Source: Blautia glucerasea
Lineage (GTDB): Bacteria; Bacillota; Clostridia; Lachnospirales; Lachnospiraceae
NCBI RefSeq assembly: GCF_020537505.1
Contig: NZ_JAJBMO010000007.1
Span: 62,001-126,000, forward strand
Length of the DNA stretch: 64,000 nucleotides
Direction of reading: 5' to 3'
Shown here: piece after piece, positions 55,327 to 64,000 of the stretch
Position numbering within the stretch: the stretch's first letter is position 1
How the letters are laid out: every line of letters begins with the position of its first letter
Translations under genes and position numbers: made by a program
The notes under the pieces: model-generated
The model's database searches: none
Seen by the model: the letters and a program-made list of their open reading frames with translations, nothing else
What the model was told of the DNA's origin: nothing

Positions 55327-55878
55327 ATGAAAAACAACAATAGTATCAAAACCGTAGTTGCCATTGGTATCGGTGCCGCATTGTTCTTTGTGCTGGGACG
55401 TTTTGTGGCAATCCCAAGCCCGGTTCCGAACACAAACATCAGTCTTCAGTATGCAGTGCTTGGACTTCTTGCAGCAATGTATGGTCCGGTTGCAGGCTGT
55501 CTGATCGGTTTTATCGGACATACCCTGATTGACCTGTCCTGGGGTGGAAGCCCATGGTGGAGCTGGGTTATTGCATCTGCAGTTGTAGGTATTGTAGTAG
55601 GTCTGTTTGCGAAGAAGCTTCAGGTTCAGGAAGGTGATTTCGGCAAAGGAAAGGTTGTTATCTTCACAATCGCCAATGTGATCGCGCATGCACTTAGCTG
55701 GATCCTGGTTGCTCCTGCACTTGATATTCTGATCTATGCTGAGCCTGTGAATAAGGTATTTGCCCAGGGCGCATTCGCAGCAATATCCAATGCAATTACA
55801 GGTATTGTAGTTGGTGGACTTCTGATTCTGGCATATACCAAGACAATTGCCAAGAAAGGTTCTCTTGATCAGGAATAA
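55327..55878 (+). CDS. ECF transporter S component, UPF0397 family
   Basis: Six hydrophobic segments in 183 residues, with family motifs VAIGIGAALFFVLGRF, PSPVPNTNISLQYA and GGSPWWSWVIAS. UPF0397 proteins give substrate specificity to group I/II ECF vitamin-type transporters. The ATPase and EcfT follow in the same direction, so this looks like a dedicated transporter. The substrate is unknown. Confidence 0.85.
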   Translation: MKNNNSIKTVVAIGIGAALFFVLGRFVAIPSPVPNTNISLQYAVLGLLAAMYGPVAGCLIGFIGHTLIDLSWGGSPWWSWVIASAVVGIVVGLFAKKLQVQEGDFGKGKVVIFTIANVIAHALSWILVAPALDILIYAEPVNKVFAQGAFAAISNAITGIVVGGLLILAYTKTIAKKGSLDQE

Positions 55879-56068
55879 TTCCGAAAAGAAATAGGAAAAA
55901 AGCCTTGTTGAGGTTTATATTTATAATCAGTCTGAATTATGAATATGAGCCTGCAGCGGGGCTTTTTCCTGTTTCCGGTGAAATCTTATTGTAGATTCAG
56001 GGAATTCGTGTTATCCTGTTGAAATGGTATGAGAGACAAAGTTACAAATCTGATTTTAGAGGTATTAT

Positions 56069-57793
56069 ATGACTGAGAAAAAATCTCCTATAATTTCTTT
56101 TAAGAATTTTTCTTTTCAGTACCGGGCACAGAAAAAGCCTACGCTGAAAGAAATTAATCTGGATATTTACCCAGGCGAACGGGTTTTGATCGCAGGACCC
56201 TCAGGCTGTGGAAAAAGCACTCTGGCCGGCTGCATCAATGGTCTGAATCCTTTTTCCAATCCGGGAGAATTTACCGGAGAACTGATCGTGGATGGTGTTG
56301 ATGCGCAAAGGAGCAGTATTTTTCAGCTTTCTGCACATGTGGGAACTGTGCTTCAGGACCCGGATGGTCAGTTTATCGGGCTGACAGTTGGCGAGGATAT
56401 TGCCTTTGCATTGGAGAACAGCTGCATGCCGCAGGATGAAATGCATGAGATCACCCGTCATGCAGCAGAACTGGTCGGAATTCAGGATCATCTGGATTTT
56501 GCACCCCACGAACTTTCGGGAGGACAGAAGCAGCGTGTCAGCCTGGCTGGTGTAATGGTAGATCAGGTGAAAATCCTGTTGTTTGATGAGCCATTGGCCA
56601 ATCTGGATCCGGCTACAGGTAAGCAGACTATTGAGCTGATCGACGAGATTCAGGAAAAAACAGATACTACGGTGGTGATCATCGAGCATCGTTTGGAGGA
56701 TGTTTTGTGGCGCGATGTGGACCGTATTGTTCTTATGAGCGATGGAAAAATTCTGGCAGATCTTCACCCGGACGAGCTTTTGTCCACCAGACTTCTGGAA
56801 GAAAACGGAATCCGGGAGCCACTTTATCTTACTGCGCTGCGTTATGCAGGCGTGGAGCTGGTTTCGGCGAAGAAACCGGCACATGTTGGTTCTATTGTGA
56901 TAGATGAGGCGGACCGGAAGAAAATGACAGACTGGTTCTGGTCCCGCCCCGCAGCAGAGGCTGAGAAAGAACATGAGCCGCTGCTTGAAGTTAGAAATCT
57001 TACCTTTGGTTATGAGAGAGGCAAGCAGACCTTACGGGATGTTTCTCTTACAATTCACAAGGGTGAAATGGTCAGCATTGTGGGGAAAAACGGTGCCGGA
57101 AAATCTACTTTTTCCAAACTGGTCTGCGGCTTTGAAACACCGGATCAGGGTGAAATTCTTTTCCAGGGGAAGGATCTCCTGCAGGAGAATATTCGCCACA
57201 GAGCAATGCATATAGGATATGTTATGCAGAATCCCAACCAGATGATTTCCAAAACTATGATTTTCGATGAGGTGGCACTTGGCCTTCGCAATATGGGAAA
57301 AAGCGAGGAAGAGATCCGGGAAAAAGTGGAGGAAACCTTGAAGGTTTGCGGACTTTTCCCATTTCGTAACTGGCCGGTTTCTGCGCTTAGCTTCGGGCAG
57401 AAGAAGCGTGTGACCATTGCCAGTGTGCTGGTGCAGGATCCGGAGCTGATTATTCTGGACGAGCCGACTGCCGGACAGGATTTTCGTCATTATACAGAGA
57501 TCATGGAATTTCTTCGGGGGCTGAATGAAAAAGGGGTAACGGTTGTGATGATCACCCATGACATGCACCTGATGCTGGAGTATACACCGCGGGCACTGGT
57601 CTTTGCTGATGGCAGACTGATCGCGGACAGAAGTGCGGCAGCAGTGCTTTGTGATCCGGAGCTGATACACCAGGCTGCGTTGAAGGAGACCAGCCTTTTT
57701 ACCCTGGCAAACCAGCTGGGAATCAGTCCTGCTGAAGAGTTTGTACAGCGTTTCATTGAGGAGGACAGGGAGGTGAGAAGTCATGGCCGCTAA
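56069..57793 (+). CDS. ECF transporter ATPase, two fused domains
   Basis: Two complete ABC domains are joined in 574 residues: first GPSGCGKST, LSGGQKQRVS, LLFDEPLANLDP; second GKNGAGKST, SFGQKKRVT, IILDEPTAGQD. Such a fused EcfA pair is common beside UPF0397 components. It overlaps ecfT by 11 bp. The 190-bp gap before it contains a possible weak terminator (AAAAAGCC...GGGGCTTTTT, about 55895-55970), so it may have its own promoter. Confidence 0.93.
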   Translation: MTEKKSPIISFKNFSFQYRAQKKPTLKEINLDIYPGERVLIAGPSGCGKSTLAGCINGLNPFSNPGEFTGELIVDGVDAQRSSIFQLSAHVGTVLQDPDGQFIGLTVGEDIAFALENSCMPQDEMHEITRHAAELVGIQDHLDFAPHELSGGQKQRVSLAGVMVDQVKILLFDEPLANLDPATGKQTIELIDEIQEKTDTTVVIIEHRLEDVLWRDVDRIVLMSDGKILADLHPDELLSTRLLEENGIREPLYLTALRYAGVELVSAKKPAHVGSIVIDEADRKKMTDWFWSRPAAEAEKEHEPLLEVRNLTFGYERGKQTLRDVSLTIHKGEMVSIVGKNGAGKSTFSKLVCGFETPDQGEILFQGKDLLQENIRHRAMHIGYVMQNPNQMISKTMIFDEVALGLRNMGKSEEEIREKVEETLKVCGLFPFRNWPVSALSFGQKKRVTIASVLVQDPELIILDEPTAGQDFRHYTEIMEFLRGLNEKGVTVVMITHDMHLMLEYTPRALVFADGRLIADRSAAAVLCDPELIHQAALKETSLFTLANQLGISPAEEFVQRFIEEDREVRSHGR

Positions 57794-58613
57794 GACGGTA
57801 TTGAATTATCTGCCAAGGGAAAGTGTGATTCACAAACTGACCGGAACTACCAAGCTGGCCTTTTTCCTGCTTTTTACCTTTGCAAGTATGCTCACTTATA
57901 ATACCTGGGTGTTGTTAGGGCTGTTTGCAGTGAGTCTGGCAGCATTTAAGCTGAGTAAGATCAAGTTTCGTGAAGTTCGGTTTATGATGATTTTCATGCT
58001 GGTATTTCTGGTGTTGAATAATTTGTTTATTTTTCTGTTTGACCCTAACCAGGGAACGACGCTGTATGGCACCAGACATGTGCTTTTCCACCTGTTCTGG
58101 CGGTATGATCTGACTGCAGAGCAGCTGTTTTATATGGTGAATATTTCTCTGAAATATTTTGTTGCGCTGCCGGTTGCAATCTTGTTTATTTCTGCAACGA
58201 ACCCAAGTGAGTTTGCCGCCAGCCTGAACAGTATTGGAATTTCCTACAAAGTGGGTTATTCTGTGGCGATTGCGCTTCGTTATATTCCTGATATTCAGCG
58301 TGACTACCACAGCATCAGCCAGGCTCAGCAGGCAAGGGGCGTAGAGCTTGGAAAAAACGAGCACTTTTTTGCCCGGCTGAAGAATTCAGTGAATATTCTT
58401 TTGCCGCTGATCCTCACTAGCCTGAACCGGATCGATACCATTTCCAATGCAATGGAGCTGCGTGGGTTCGGAAAAGATAAAAAGAGAACCTGGTACATGA
58501 AGAGACCTTTTGAGAAAAGGGATTTCGTGGCAATTGGAGTTGGGGTACTGCTGCTGGCAGTCAGCCTGACGGTGACTATACGATGGGGAAGATTTTATAA
58601 TCCGTTTGTGTGA
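57783..58613 (+). CDS. ecfT: ECF transporter transmembrane subunit EcfT
   Basis: Five or six membrane segments and the two coupling motifs of EcfT: the ARG in QAQQARGVEL and the MELRGFG near the C-terminus, which contact the two ATPase domains. GAGGTGAG precedes the ATG. It ends the operon; a terminator follows. Confidence 0.92.
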   Translation: MAAKTVLNYLPRESVIHKLTGTTKLAFFLLFTFASMLTYNTWVLLGLFAVSLAAFKLSKIKFREVRFMMIFMLVFLVLNNLFIFLFDPNQGTTLYGTRHVLFHLFWRYDLTAEQLFYMVNISLKYFVALPVAILFISATNPSEFAASLNSIGISYKVGYSVAIALRYIPDIQRDYHSISQAQQARGVELGKNEHFFARLKNSVNILLPLILTSLNRIDTISNAMELRGFGKDKKRTWYMKRPFEKRDFVAIGVGVLLLAVSLTVTIRWGRFYNPFV

Positions 58614-58640
58614 GAAAAGGGAATATGATAAGAGAAATAG

Positions 58641-58672
58641 ATGGCTGTGCGAGAGTTCGCATGGCCATTTTT
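58641..58672 (+). terminator. Rho-independent terminator
   Basis: An imperfect 12-bp stem (58641-58652 with 58657-58668) with a four-base loop and T-run ends the ECF operon. The rest of the gap to 58934 holds no gene that I accept. Confidence 0.65.
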
Positions 58673-58898
58673 TATGGCAAAATATGGGGCTTGTGTGTCG
58701 TAAAATGTCGAACGATTTTTGTTGAAAAGGTGAATATTTTATCTAATAATAATATAGAAACTTATCACCGTAGAAGGAACATTATGGTGTATCGGCTTGT
58801 TACTGTTTACAAATTATATTTTAGAGAATGGACTGAACCTGTAAAAAATTCATACAGGAAATGAATTGACAGCTCTGGAATATAATGATACAGTTATA

Positions 58899-58914
58899 TT
58901 AACCAAATGGTTAA
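58899..58914. promoter_or_regulatory. Palindromic operator before the toxin/antitoxin pair
   Basis: TTAACC-AAAT-GGTTAA is a perfect 6-bp inverted repeat, 21 bp before the toxin start and next to a TTGACA box at 58866. HigA-type antitoxins bind short palindromes in this position. Confidence 0.6.
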
Positions 58915-58934
58915 CTTGAAGAAGTGCTATATTA

Positions 58935-59273
58935 TTGAAAATAACATATGCTAATAGTAAAGTAGAGAAATATTTTACCGATTATAGAAAATTGCAAAAG
59001 AAGCTGCCTACTGAGTGGGTTAGAACCATAAAGAAACATATGGACAGACTTGAAGCTGCAGAACATTTTGGAGATTTTTTAGCGTTAGGGCTGGGGAAAC
59101 CGGAACCTTTAACTGGTTATCCCAACATAAGGTATTCGCTACATGTGGCAGCAAATGTCCGGCTTATTTTGGAGCCAAACGCTACACAGGATACAGTTAT
59201 GATCTGTACAGAAATAGAAGTGGAGGGAGTGAGTGATTACCATGGCAGTAAAGAAAATTGGTATATCCCGTGA
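58935..59273 (+). CDS. higB: HigB/RelE-type toxin
   Basis: The 112-residue basic protein has the RelE/HigB layout (N-terminal helices with KLQKKLPTEWVRTIK, then strands LTGYPNIRYSLHVAANVRLIL). Such toxins cut mRNA at the ribosome. It starts at TTG with GAAGAAG upstream and overlaps the antitoxin gene, toxin first, as is usual for hig loci. Confidence 0.75.
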   Translation: MKITYANSKVEKYFTDYRKLQKKLPTEWVRTIKKHMDRLEAAEHFGDFLALGLGKPEPLTGYPNIRYSLHVAANVRLILEPNATQDTVMICTEIEVEGVSDYHGSKENWYIP

Positions 59274-60330
59274 ATTGATAATACATCCCGGGGAAACAAT
59301 TGCAGATGTTTTAGAAGATCGTGGAATTACACAGGCCGAATTAGCAGCCAGAACTGGGGTTTCAACTGCATATGTGAGCAATGTTATCGCAGGAAAAAAA
59401 GATATTTCTGCAAATTTTGCTTTTAGTTTAGAATATGCGTTGGGAGTTCCAAAATCCTTTTGGCTTAATTTGCAGGCTAATTACGATGCCGAATTGTTGG
59501 AGTTTAATAAAGAACAAAGCATTACAGAAGAAGAACGGAGTGCGAGAGAATCTTTAAAAGATATTGTGAAATATCTTCGCCAAAAAGGAAGACTTCCCAT
59601 AGGTGAAAAAAAGGATGAATCAATATTATCTTTGCGAAAAGAATTACAGATTAGTAATCTTGCATGTTTAAAAGATATTGTGCCAAACGGGGCATTTAGA
59701 ATGGCAAATAATGCAGTTGATCCATATGTGTTAGGTGCTTGGATCATAATGTGTCAAAATACAGCAGACAGCCAGAGAATTTATCCTCAATTCGATGTTT
59801 TACAAATCAATCAGCTGATAAATGAGATTAAAAGCATCATGCGAAATCCAAACGCAAATATCCAAAAAGAATTAAAGGAAACAATGGCTTGTTATGGCAT
59901 TGACTTTTCGGTTGTAAAAAATTTTCGGGGAGCTCCGGTTCAGGGCTATATAAAGCAAAAGAAAGATAAAACATATCAGATGGTGCTTACGATAAGAGGT
60001 GCATATGCAGATATATTCTGGTTTTCCTTATTCCATGAATTAGGTCATATTGTGAATGGAGATATCGGAAAGACGAATAAATTTGTGGATGATGGGTCTG
60101 ATGAAGAGAAGGAAGCTGCTGCTGATTTATTTGCGAGAGATAAAATTATAGATAAAGATAAATACACAGAATTTGTTAATGGGCATGACTATAGTATTGA
60201 AGCGATTAAGAAATTTGCTGAATCACAAAAAGTAATGCCCTATATGGTGATTGGACGTTTGCAGAAAGAAAAGTATTTGGATTATAAATGCTTCAGCAGA
60301 TATAAATTGAGGTATAAGTGGGCGGAGTAA
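59242..60330 (+). CDS. higA: HigA-type antitoxin fused to ImmA/IrrE metalloprotease domain
   Basis: Residues about 18-75 form a HigA-type helix-turn-helix (ETIADVLEDRGITQAELA, TGVSTAYVSNVIAGKK). After a long middle, HELGHIVNGD (His265, Glu266, His269) is the zinc site of ImmA/IrrE peptidases, which cleave XRE repressors. A single chain may thus hold antitoxin DNA binding and a protease that could remove it. GTG at 59233 is an alternative start. The toxin gene overlaps its 5' end. Confidence 0.83.
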   Translation: MAVKKIGISRELIIHPGETIADVLEDRGITQAELAARTGVSTAYVSNVIAGKKDISANFAFSLEYALGVPKSFWLNLQANYDAELLEFNKEQSITEEERSARESLKDIVKYLRQKGRLPIGEKKDESILSLRKELQISNLACLKDIVPNGAFRMANNAVDPYVLGAWIIMCQNTADSQRIYPQFDVLQINQLINEIKSIMRNPNANIQKELKETMACYGIDFSVVKNFRGAPVQGYIKQKKDKTYQMVLTIRGAYADIFWFSLFHELGHIVNGDIGKTNKFVDDGSDEEKEAAADLFARDKIIDKDKYTEFVNGHDYSIEAIKKFAESQKVMPYMVIGRLQKEKYLDYKCFSRYKLRYKWAE

Positions 60331-60374
60331 GAAGTATAAACGTATATAACACATTCACAAAGGAGAAAACCATC

Positions 60375-61598
60375 ATGAATTTAACCAATATTTTCGAATC
60401 CACCGATTTTGTCCACGCAAGTGGCACGAAGGAGGAACTGCAGGTTGCAGAGTTTCTGAAAGCGCAGTGTGAGGAACTGGGAGTACCTGCTCATCTGGAG
60501 GCTTTTCGGGTTGCTATGGGAGAGATTGAATCTGCGCATTTGTTTGCAAATGGGAAGGAAATCACCTGTAAGGCATTTAACTGCTGTGGCAGTGGCAGCG
60601 TAGAAGGAGAGCTTTACTATATGCCGGGAACTGATCCTGTTTCCATAGCAGGTGCAAAAGATAAGATTGTACTGATGGACACTCAGGGAGTTGGATTTTT
60701 TGTTTATCAGGACCTGATGAAAGCAGGAGCAAAGGGAATTATTTTCCAGTACGGAAATATGTATTATCCAAATACAGATATTGACCAGCGCGATCTGCGC
60801 GAGGCCGTTGTAGGTAAAGAACGGAAAGTTCTTTGCGCCATGATCCATTCCAGCCAGGCTGTGGAGCTGGTGAAAAATAAGGTGAAGAACATTCGTCTGG
60901 AGATTTCCCAGAAAGAGTACGACGGGGAGTCCCACAATGTAATTGCAGAGCTTCCGGGCAAACGGGACGAGTTTATTGTGCTTAGTGCCCATTACGATTC
61001 CACTTCTTTATCTCACGGCGCTTATGACAATATGAGTGGCTGCGCAGGCTTGCTTGGAATTATGGAACAGCTGAAGGGAAAAGAACTGAACTATGGTCTT
61101 CGTTTCGTATTCTGCGGAAGTGAAGAGAGAGGGCTTTTGGGCTCAAAGGCCTATGTGAATGAGCATAAAGAGGAACTGGACAAAATAGTGCTGAATATTA
61201 ATCTGGATATGATTGGAACCTACATGGGTAAATTTATCTCCTGTGTTTCCGCAGAGGATAAGCTGGCACATTATATTTCTTACATGGCAGCAGAAATCGG
61301 TTTTCCAATTGAGGCAAAGACCGGAGTATATTCCAGTGATTCTACACCTTTTGCAGACAGTGGGGTTCCGGCTATCTCCTTTGCCAGGATTGCCAGCTCC
61401 AATGTGGCACCAATCCATTGCCGCTATGATGTGAAGGATGTTATGTCCATGGAGCAGCTTCAGTGGGATATTGATTTTCTGGTGAAGTTTACAGAACGTT
61501 TTGCAAATGCAGCAGTGTGTCCGGTTGCAAGGGAGATTCCGGAGAAAATCAAGAAAGAACTGGATGAGTATCTTGCAAGAAAAAGAAAAGAGCAGTAG
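60375..61598 (+). CDS. M28-family metallopeptidase
   Basis: The metal-ligand blocks of the M28 aminopeptidase family are present: SAHYDSTSLS with the Asp of GAYDNMSG, the Glu pair in GSEERGLLGS, the Asp in INLDMIG, and His near the end in PIHCRYDV. A PA-domain-like region (about 115-185) interrupts the catalytic part. No signal peptide, so cytoplasmic. The ATG at 60375 has AAAGGAG upstream; a start 57 bp earlier lacks one. Confidence 0.85.
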   Translation: MNLTNIFESTDFVHASGTKEELQVAEFLKAQCEELGVPAHLEAFRVAMGEIESAHLFANGKEITCKAFNCCGSGSVEGELYYMPGTDPVSIAGAKDKIVLMDTQGVGFFVYQDLMKAGAKGIIFQYGNMYYPNTDIDQRDLREAVVGKERKVLCAMIHSSQAVELVKNKVKNIRLEISQKEYDGESHNVIAELPGKRDEFIVLSAHYDSTSLSHGAYDNMSGCAGLLGIMEQLKGKELNYGLRFVFCGSEERGLLGSKAYVNEHKEELDKIVLNINLDMIGTYMGKFISCVSAEDKLAHYISYMAAEIGFPIEAKTGVYSSDSTPFADSGVPAISFARIASSNVAPIHCRYDVKDVMSMEQLQWDIDFLVKFTERFANAAVCPVAREIPEKIKKELDEYLARKRKEQ

Positions 61599-61599
61599 G

Positions 61600-62199
61600 A
61601 TGAATACAAGTGAAACCAGATGGGACAAACTCCTGAAGATCAAAACCTCTGGCCGGGATGATTCCCGGTCGGACCAGTACCGTTATCCTTACGAGCCGAC
61701 GCCCTATTCCGTGTTGGAGCGCCTGGCAAACAGCGGATATATCCGCAAGAAGAATGTACTTCTGGATTACGGCTGCGGCAAAGGCAGAGTGGAGCTTTTT
61801 ATGACGTATCAGACGCGCTGCCATGCCATTGGAATTGAATATGATGACAGGATTTTTGCAACTGCCTGCGAAAATAAAAAGAGTGGGATTTCCGGTGAGC
61901 GCACTACATTTTTACTGGAAAATGCGGAGAATTACCAGGTTCCCATTGAAGTGGACCGCGTCTTTTTCTTCAACCCGTTTTCCATTGAGATCCTCAGGAA
62001 AGTGATCGCCGCAGTAACTGCTTCTTGCTATGAGAACCCTCGGGAACTGCTGCTGTTTTTCTATTATCCCCAGAACGAATATATTTCCTATCTGATGACA
62101 GTGGATGAATTAATGTTCGTAGATGAAATCGACTGCCGCGACCTGTTCGATGGGGAAAATTCACGGGAGAGGATTGTGATTTTTGAGGTCAGTATTTAG
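61600..62199 (+). CDS. SAM-dependent methyltransferase
   Basis: A 199-residue Rossmann methyltransferase with the glycine motif LLDYGCGKGRVE for SAM, the acidic IGIEYDD, and FFNPF at motif IV. It starts one base after the stop of the peptidase gene, so translation is probably coupled; the ribosome site is weak. The substrate is not known. Confidence 0.78.
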   Translation: MNTSETRWDKLLKIKTSGRDDSRSDQYRYPYEPTPYSVLERLANSGYIRKKNVLLDYGCGKGRVELFMTYQTRCHAIGIEYDDRIFATACENKKSGISGERTTFLLENAENYQVPIEVDRVFFFNPFSIEILRKVIAAVTASCYENPRELLLFFYYPQNEYISYLMTVDELMFVDEIDCRDLFDGENSRERIVIFEVSI

Positions 62200-62243
62200 G
62201 AAGGGAACAGCAGGGTTCCCCAAAGCAACAAAGGAGGCATCCT

Positions 62244-62789
62244 ATGAGTTACATAACCACATACACGAGAAAACATTTTGATCCGGTGCATCCGGAAGCA
62301 GAGAAAATTGATATTCTGGACATTGCGCATGCGTTGCCCCTGATCTGTCGGGGAAATGGGCATGTGAGTTCTTTCTGGTCTGTCGGGGAGCATTGTATTT
62401 GCTGCGCGAAGGAGGCGCTGGGGCGAGGCTATTCCAAGCGTCAGGCATTGGCTTGCCTTTTGCACGATGCAAGTGAATGCTATATGTCAGATGTGCCACG
62501 TCCGCTGAAGCAGGAGATGCCACGGTACAGGGAAGTGGAAGACCAGCTTTTGCAGGTGATTTATGAGAAATTTTTGGGAAGCGGTCTGACAGACGAAGAA
62601 GGACGGCGATTGAAAGAAATTGATGATGACCTTCTTTGGTATGATTTAGAGGTTCTTCTGGAAGACAAACAGTCGGGGGAGGCTCCGAAACTGCATATTG
62701 AACTGGATTATACAGTGCGGCCGTTTGCAGAGGTGGAACAGGAATATCTGGAACTATTTAAAGAATTATATAATGAGCAGACAAGTTGA
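62244..62789 (+). CDS. HD-domain phosphohydrolase (YfbR-like)
   Basis: The metal motif is complete: His in SVGEH, the HD pair in LLHDASE, and a late Asp, in 181 residues. The size and FWSVGEHC pattern fit 5'-nucleotidase-type HD hydrolases such as YfbR. AAAGGAGG precedes the ATG. It probably clears nucleotides in the cytoplasm. Confidence 0.8.
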   Translation: MSYITTYTRKHFDPVHPEAEKIDILDIAHALPLICRGNGHVSSFWSVGEHCICCAKEALGRGYSKRQALACLLHDASECYMSDVPRPLKQEMPRYREVEDQLLQVIYEKFLGSGLTDEEGRRLKEIDDDLLWYDLEVLLEDKQSGEAPKLHIELDYTVRPFAEVEQEYLELFKELYNEQTS

Positions 62790-62852
62790 TTAAACGCGCT
62801 CAAAGAAAATATAGTGACATGGCAGAATACAGAAAAAGGAGAAAACTATATT

Positions 62853-63074
62853 ATGGGAAAAATCATTGATTTATCAGCAGTGCTTGAGAAAGAGGAAAAA
62901 TTACAGCAGGTGGCAGATTACATGGAAGAGCTGAAGAACCAGTTCTCCGAGCTGATCCAGGAGTATGAGGATGATGGAGTGGATGCAAGAAAGGTTGATA
63001 CGTTGACGGAGGCCTTGGACGCATTGGAAGATGCGTATGATATGGTATGCGAAGTCGTGGAAGATGGAAAATAA
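62853..63074 (+). CDS. Small acidic helical protein
   Basis: From the ATG at 62853 (AAAGGAG upstream) the 73-residue product is very acidic and almost fully helical, with YMEELKNQFSELIQEY. A longer start at 62814 has no site. No known motif. It stands alone before the cysK promoter. Confidence 0.6.
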   Translation: MGKIIDLSAVLEKEEKLQQVADYMEELKNQFSELIQEYEDDGVDARKVDTLTEALDALEDAYDMVCEVVEDGK

Positions 63075-63088
63075 ATCCTAAAAACCTA

Positions 63089-63117
63089 TTGACATAGTGG
63101 GTTAATGATGGTATTAT
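63089..63117 (+). promoter_or_regulatory. Sigma-A promoter of cysK
   Basis: TTGACA (63089-63094) and TATTAT (63112-63117) are 17 bp apart. The long leader (about 150 bases) to the cysK start is room for control, but no T-box or S-box motif was seen. Confidence 0.7.
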
Positions 63118-63278
63118 CCATTTAACAAATAAATAACCAAGTAAATCAATAAGAAATAAGGACAATCGATTTTGCAGAAGTAAACAGGCGGTGTCACAGT
63201 TCTGGTTAAACCCAGTAATATAGCGACATCATCGTCAATAAATTTGAAGCGGCCAGAAGCGCCGGGAAAGGAATGGAT

Positions 63279-64000
63279 ATGGCATACTATAAGGGAACAC
63301 TTGGATTAATTGGAAACACCCCACTTGTAGAGGTTACAAATATTGAGAAGGAGCTTGGACTGGAAGCTACTGTTCTTGTGAAGCTGGAATACTTTAACCC
63401 GGCAGGAAGTGTTAAGGACAGAATCGCCAAAGCCATGATTGAGGATGCAGAGCAGAAAGGAATCCTGAAGGAAGGTTCCGTAATCATCGAGCCAACTTCT
63501 GGAAATACCGGAATCGGTCTTGCATCTATCGCAGCTGCCAAGGGTTATAGAATCATCCTCACCATGCCAGAGACCATGAGTGTTGAGCGCAGAAACATTT
63601 TGAAAGCATACGGCGCAGAACTGGTTCTTACCGATGGAACCAAGGGAATGAAGGGAGCTATTGCCAAGGCAAGTGAGCTTGCAGCAGAGATTCCGAACAG
63701 CTTTATCCCGGGACAGTTTGTGAACCCGGCGAACCCTGCAGTACACAAGGCTACTACAGGTCCGGAGATCTGGAAGGACACCGAAGGCAAGGTTGATATC
63801 TTCATCGCAGGTGTTGGTACAGGCGGAACTCTTACAGGAACAGGTGAGTATCTGAAAGAGCAGAACCCGGATGTGAAGATTGTAGCACTTGAGCCAGCTA
63901 CCTCTCCGGTATTATCTGAGGGAAAAGCAGGCCCGCATAAGATTCAGGGAATCGGCGCCGGTTTTGTTCCGGATGTTCTGAATACAAAAGTTTATGATGA
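63279..64000 (+). CDS. cysK: Cysteine synthase (3' end outside window)
   Basis: The first 240 residues match O-acetylserine sulfhydrylase: [12 protein letters not shown] lysine Lys46 in NPAGSVKDR, the substrate loop [10 protein letters not shown], and the PLP phosphate loop [12 protein letters not shown]. The enzyme makes cysteine from O-acetylserine and sulfide. ATG at 63279 is preferred over 63273 because AAAGGA then has proper spacing. The gene runs off the window. Confidence 0.95.
   Translation, partial: MAYYKGTLGLIGNTPLVEVTNIEKELGLEATVLVKLEYFNPAGSVKDRIAKAMIEDAEQKGILKEGSVIIEPTSGNTGIGLASIAAAKGYRIILTMPETMSVERRNILKAYGAELVLTDGTKGMKGAIAKASELAAEIPNSFIPGQFVNPANPAVHKATTGPEIWKDTEGKVDIFIAGVGTGGTLTGTGEYLKEQNPDVKIVALEPATSPVLSEGKAGPHKIQGIGAGFVPDVLNTKVYD

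Noticed and set aside
58610..58864. 84-codon plus-strand frame after ecfT
   Set aside because: It runs through a terminator hairpin and has no protein-like pattern.
63118..63278. T-box or SAM riboswitch in the cysK leader
   Set aside because: The leader is long enough, but none of the conserved motifs of either riboswitch could be recognised.

Overview
The window looks like a chromosomal stretch of a Gram-positive anaerobe of the Clostridia, most likely a gut Lachnospiraceae. The signs are AGGAGG-type ribosome sites on almost every gene, Firmicutes-type two-component/ABC cassettes, an ECF transporter with a UPF0397 S component, lipoprotein signal peptides, a MobA/MobL relaxase with a DUF6040-like partner, and GC content that rises by eye from AT-rich on the left to moderate on the right. 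No rRNA, tRNA or CRISPR array was seen.

Left island (1-22.2 kb). A phospho-signalling module: the C-terminal part of a PP2C phosphatase (cut by the window start), a Ser/Thr kinase, then, past an insertion, two small proteins sharing a repeated C-terminal motif, a broken M48 protease gene, a transglutaminase-like protein, zinc-ribbon/membrane proteins, a metallophosphoesterase, an XRE regulator, a helical protein, a degenerate kinase with zinc ribbons and a TerY-like VWA protein. VWA + PP2C + kinase is the core of the phosphorylation triads known from Ter-type stress/conflict systems, but no TerD/TerC is present here.

Insertion (about 2.67-11.25 kb). A mobilizable segment with an oriT-like GC-rich leader, a MobL relaxase whose 3' end is overprinted by two other genes, and a leftward response regulator / histidine kinase / ABC ATPase / FtsX-type permease cassette with repeated operator-like sites. 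Both ends carry TTTCCC clusters and a matching inverted repeat pair. No integrase or transposase is inside.

Second operon (22.3-35.1 kb). Fourteen tightly spaced rightward genes: two TraD/VirD4-like ATPases (one with a degenerate P-loop), an OmpA-like lipoprotein, a DERGH-motif nuclease-like protein, an intact M48 protease, a ClpP-like serine protease, a membrane VWA protein, a 54-residue membrane peptide and several unrecognised proteins. It has no relaxase, VirB4 or other conjugation channel genes. Together with the kinase/phosphatase/VWA module this is the best candidate for an undescribed system in the window.

Right part (35.2-64 kb) is more ordinary chromosome: a cysteine hydrolase; a two-component system followed by two arylsulfate sulfotransferases with a lipoprotein between them; an AraC regulator divergent from an aldolase/TRAP transporter/glycosidase/YhcH catabolic operon; an AAA ATPase-TOPRIM pair (possible defence); an ECF transporter; a HigBA-like toxin/antitoxin with an ImmA/IrrE domain; an M28 peptidase; a methyltransferase; an HD hydrolase; a small acidic protein; and the start of cysteine synthase, cut by the window end.
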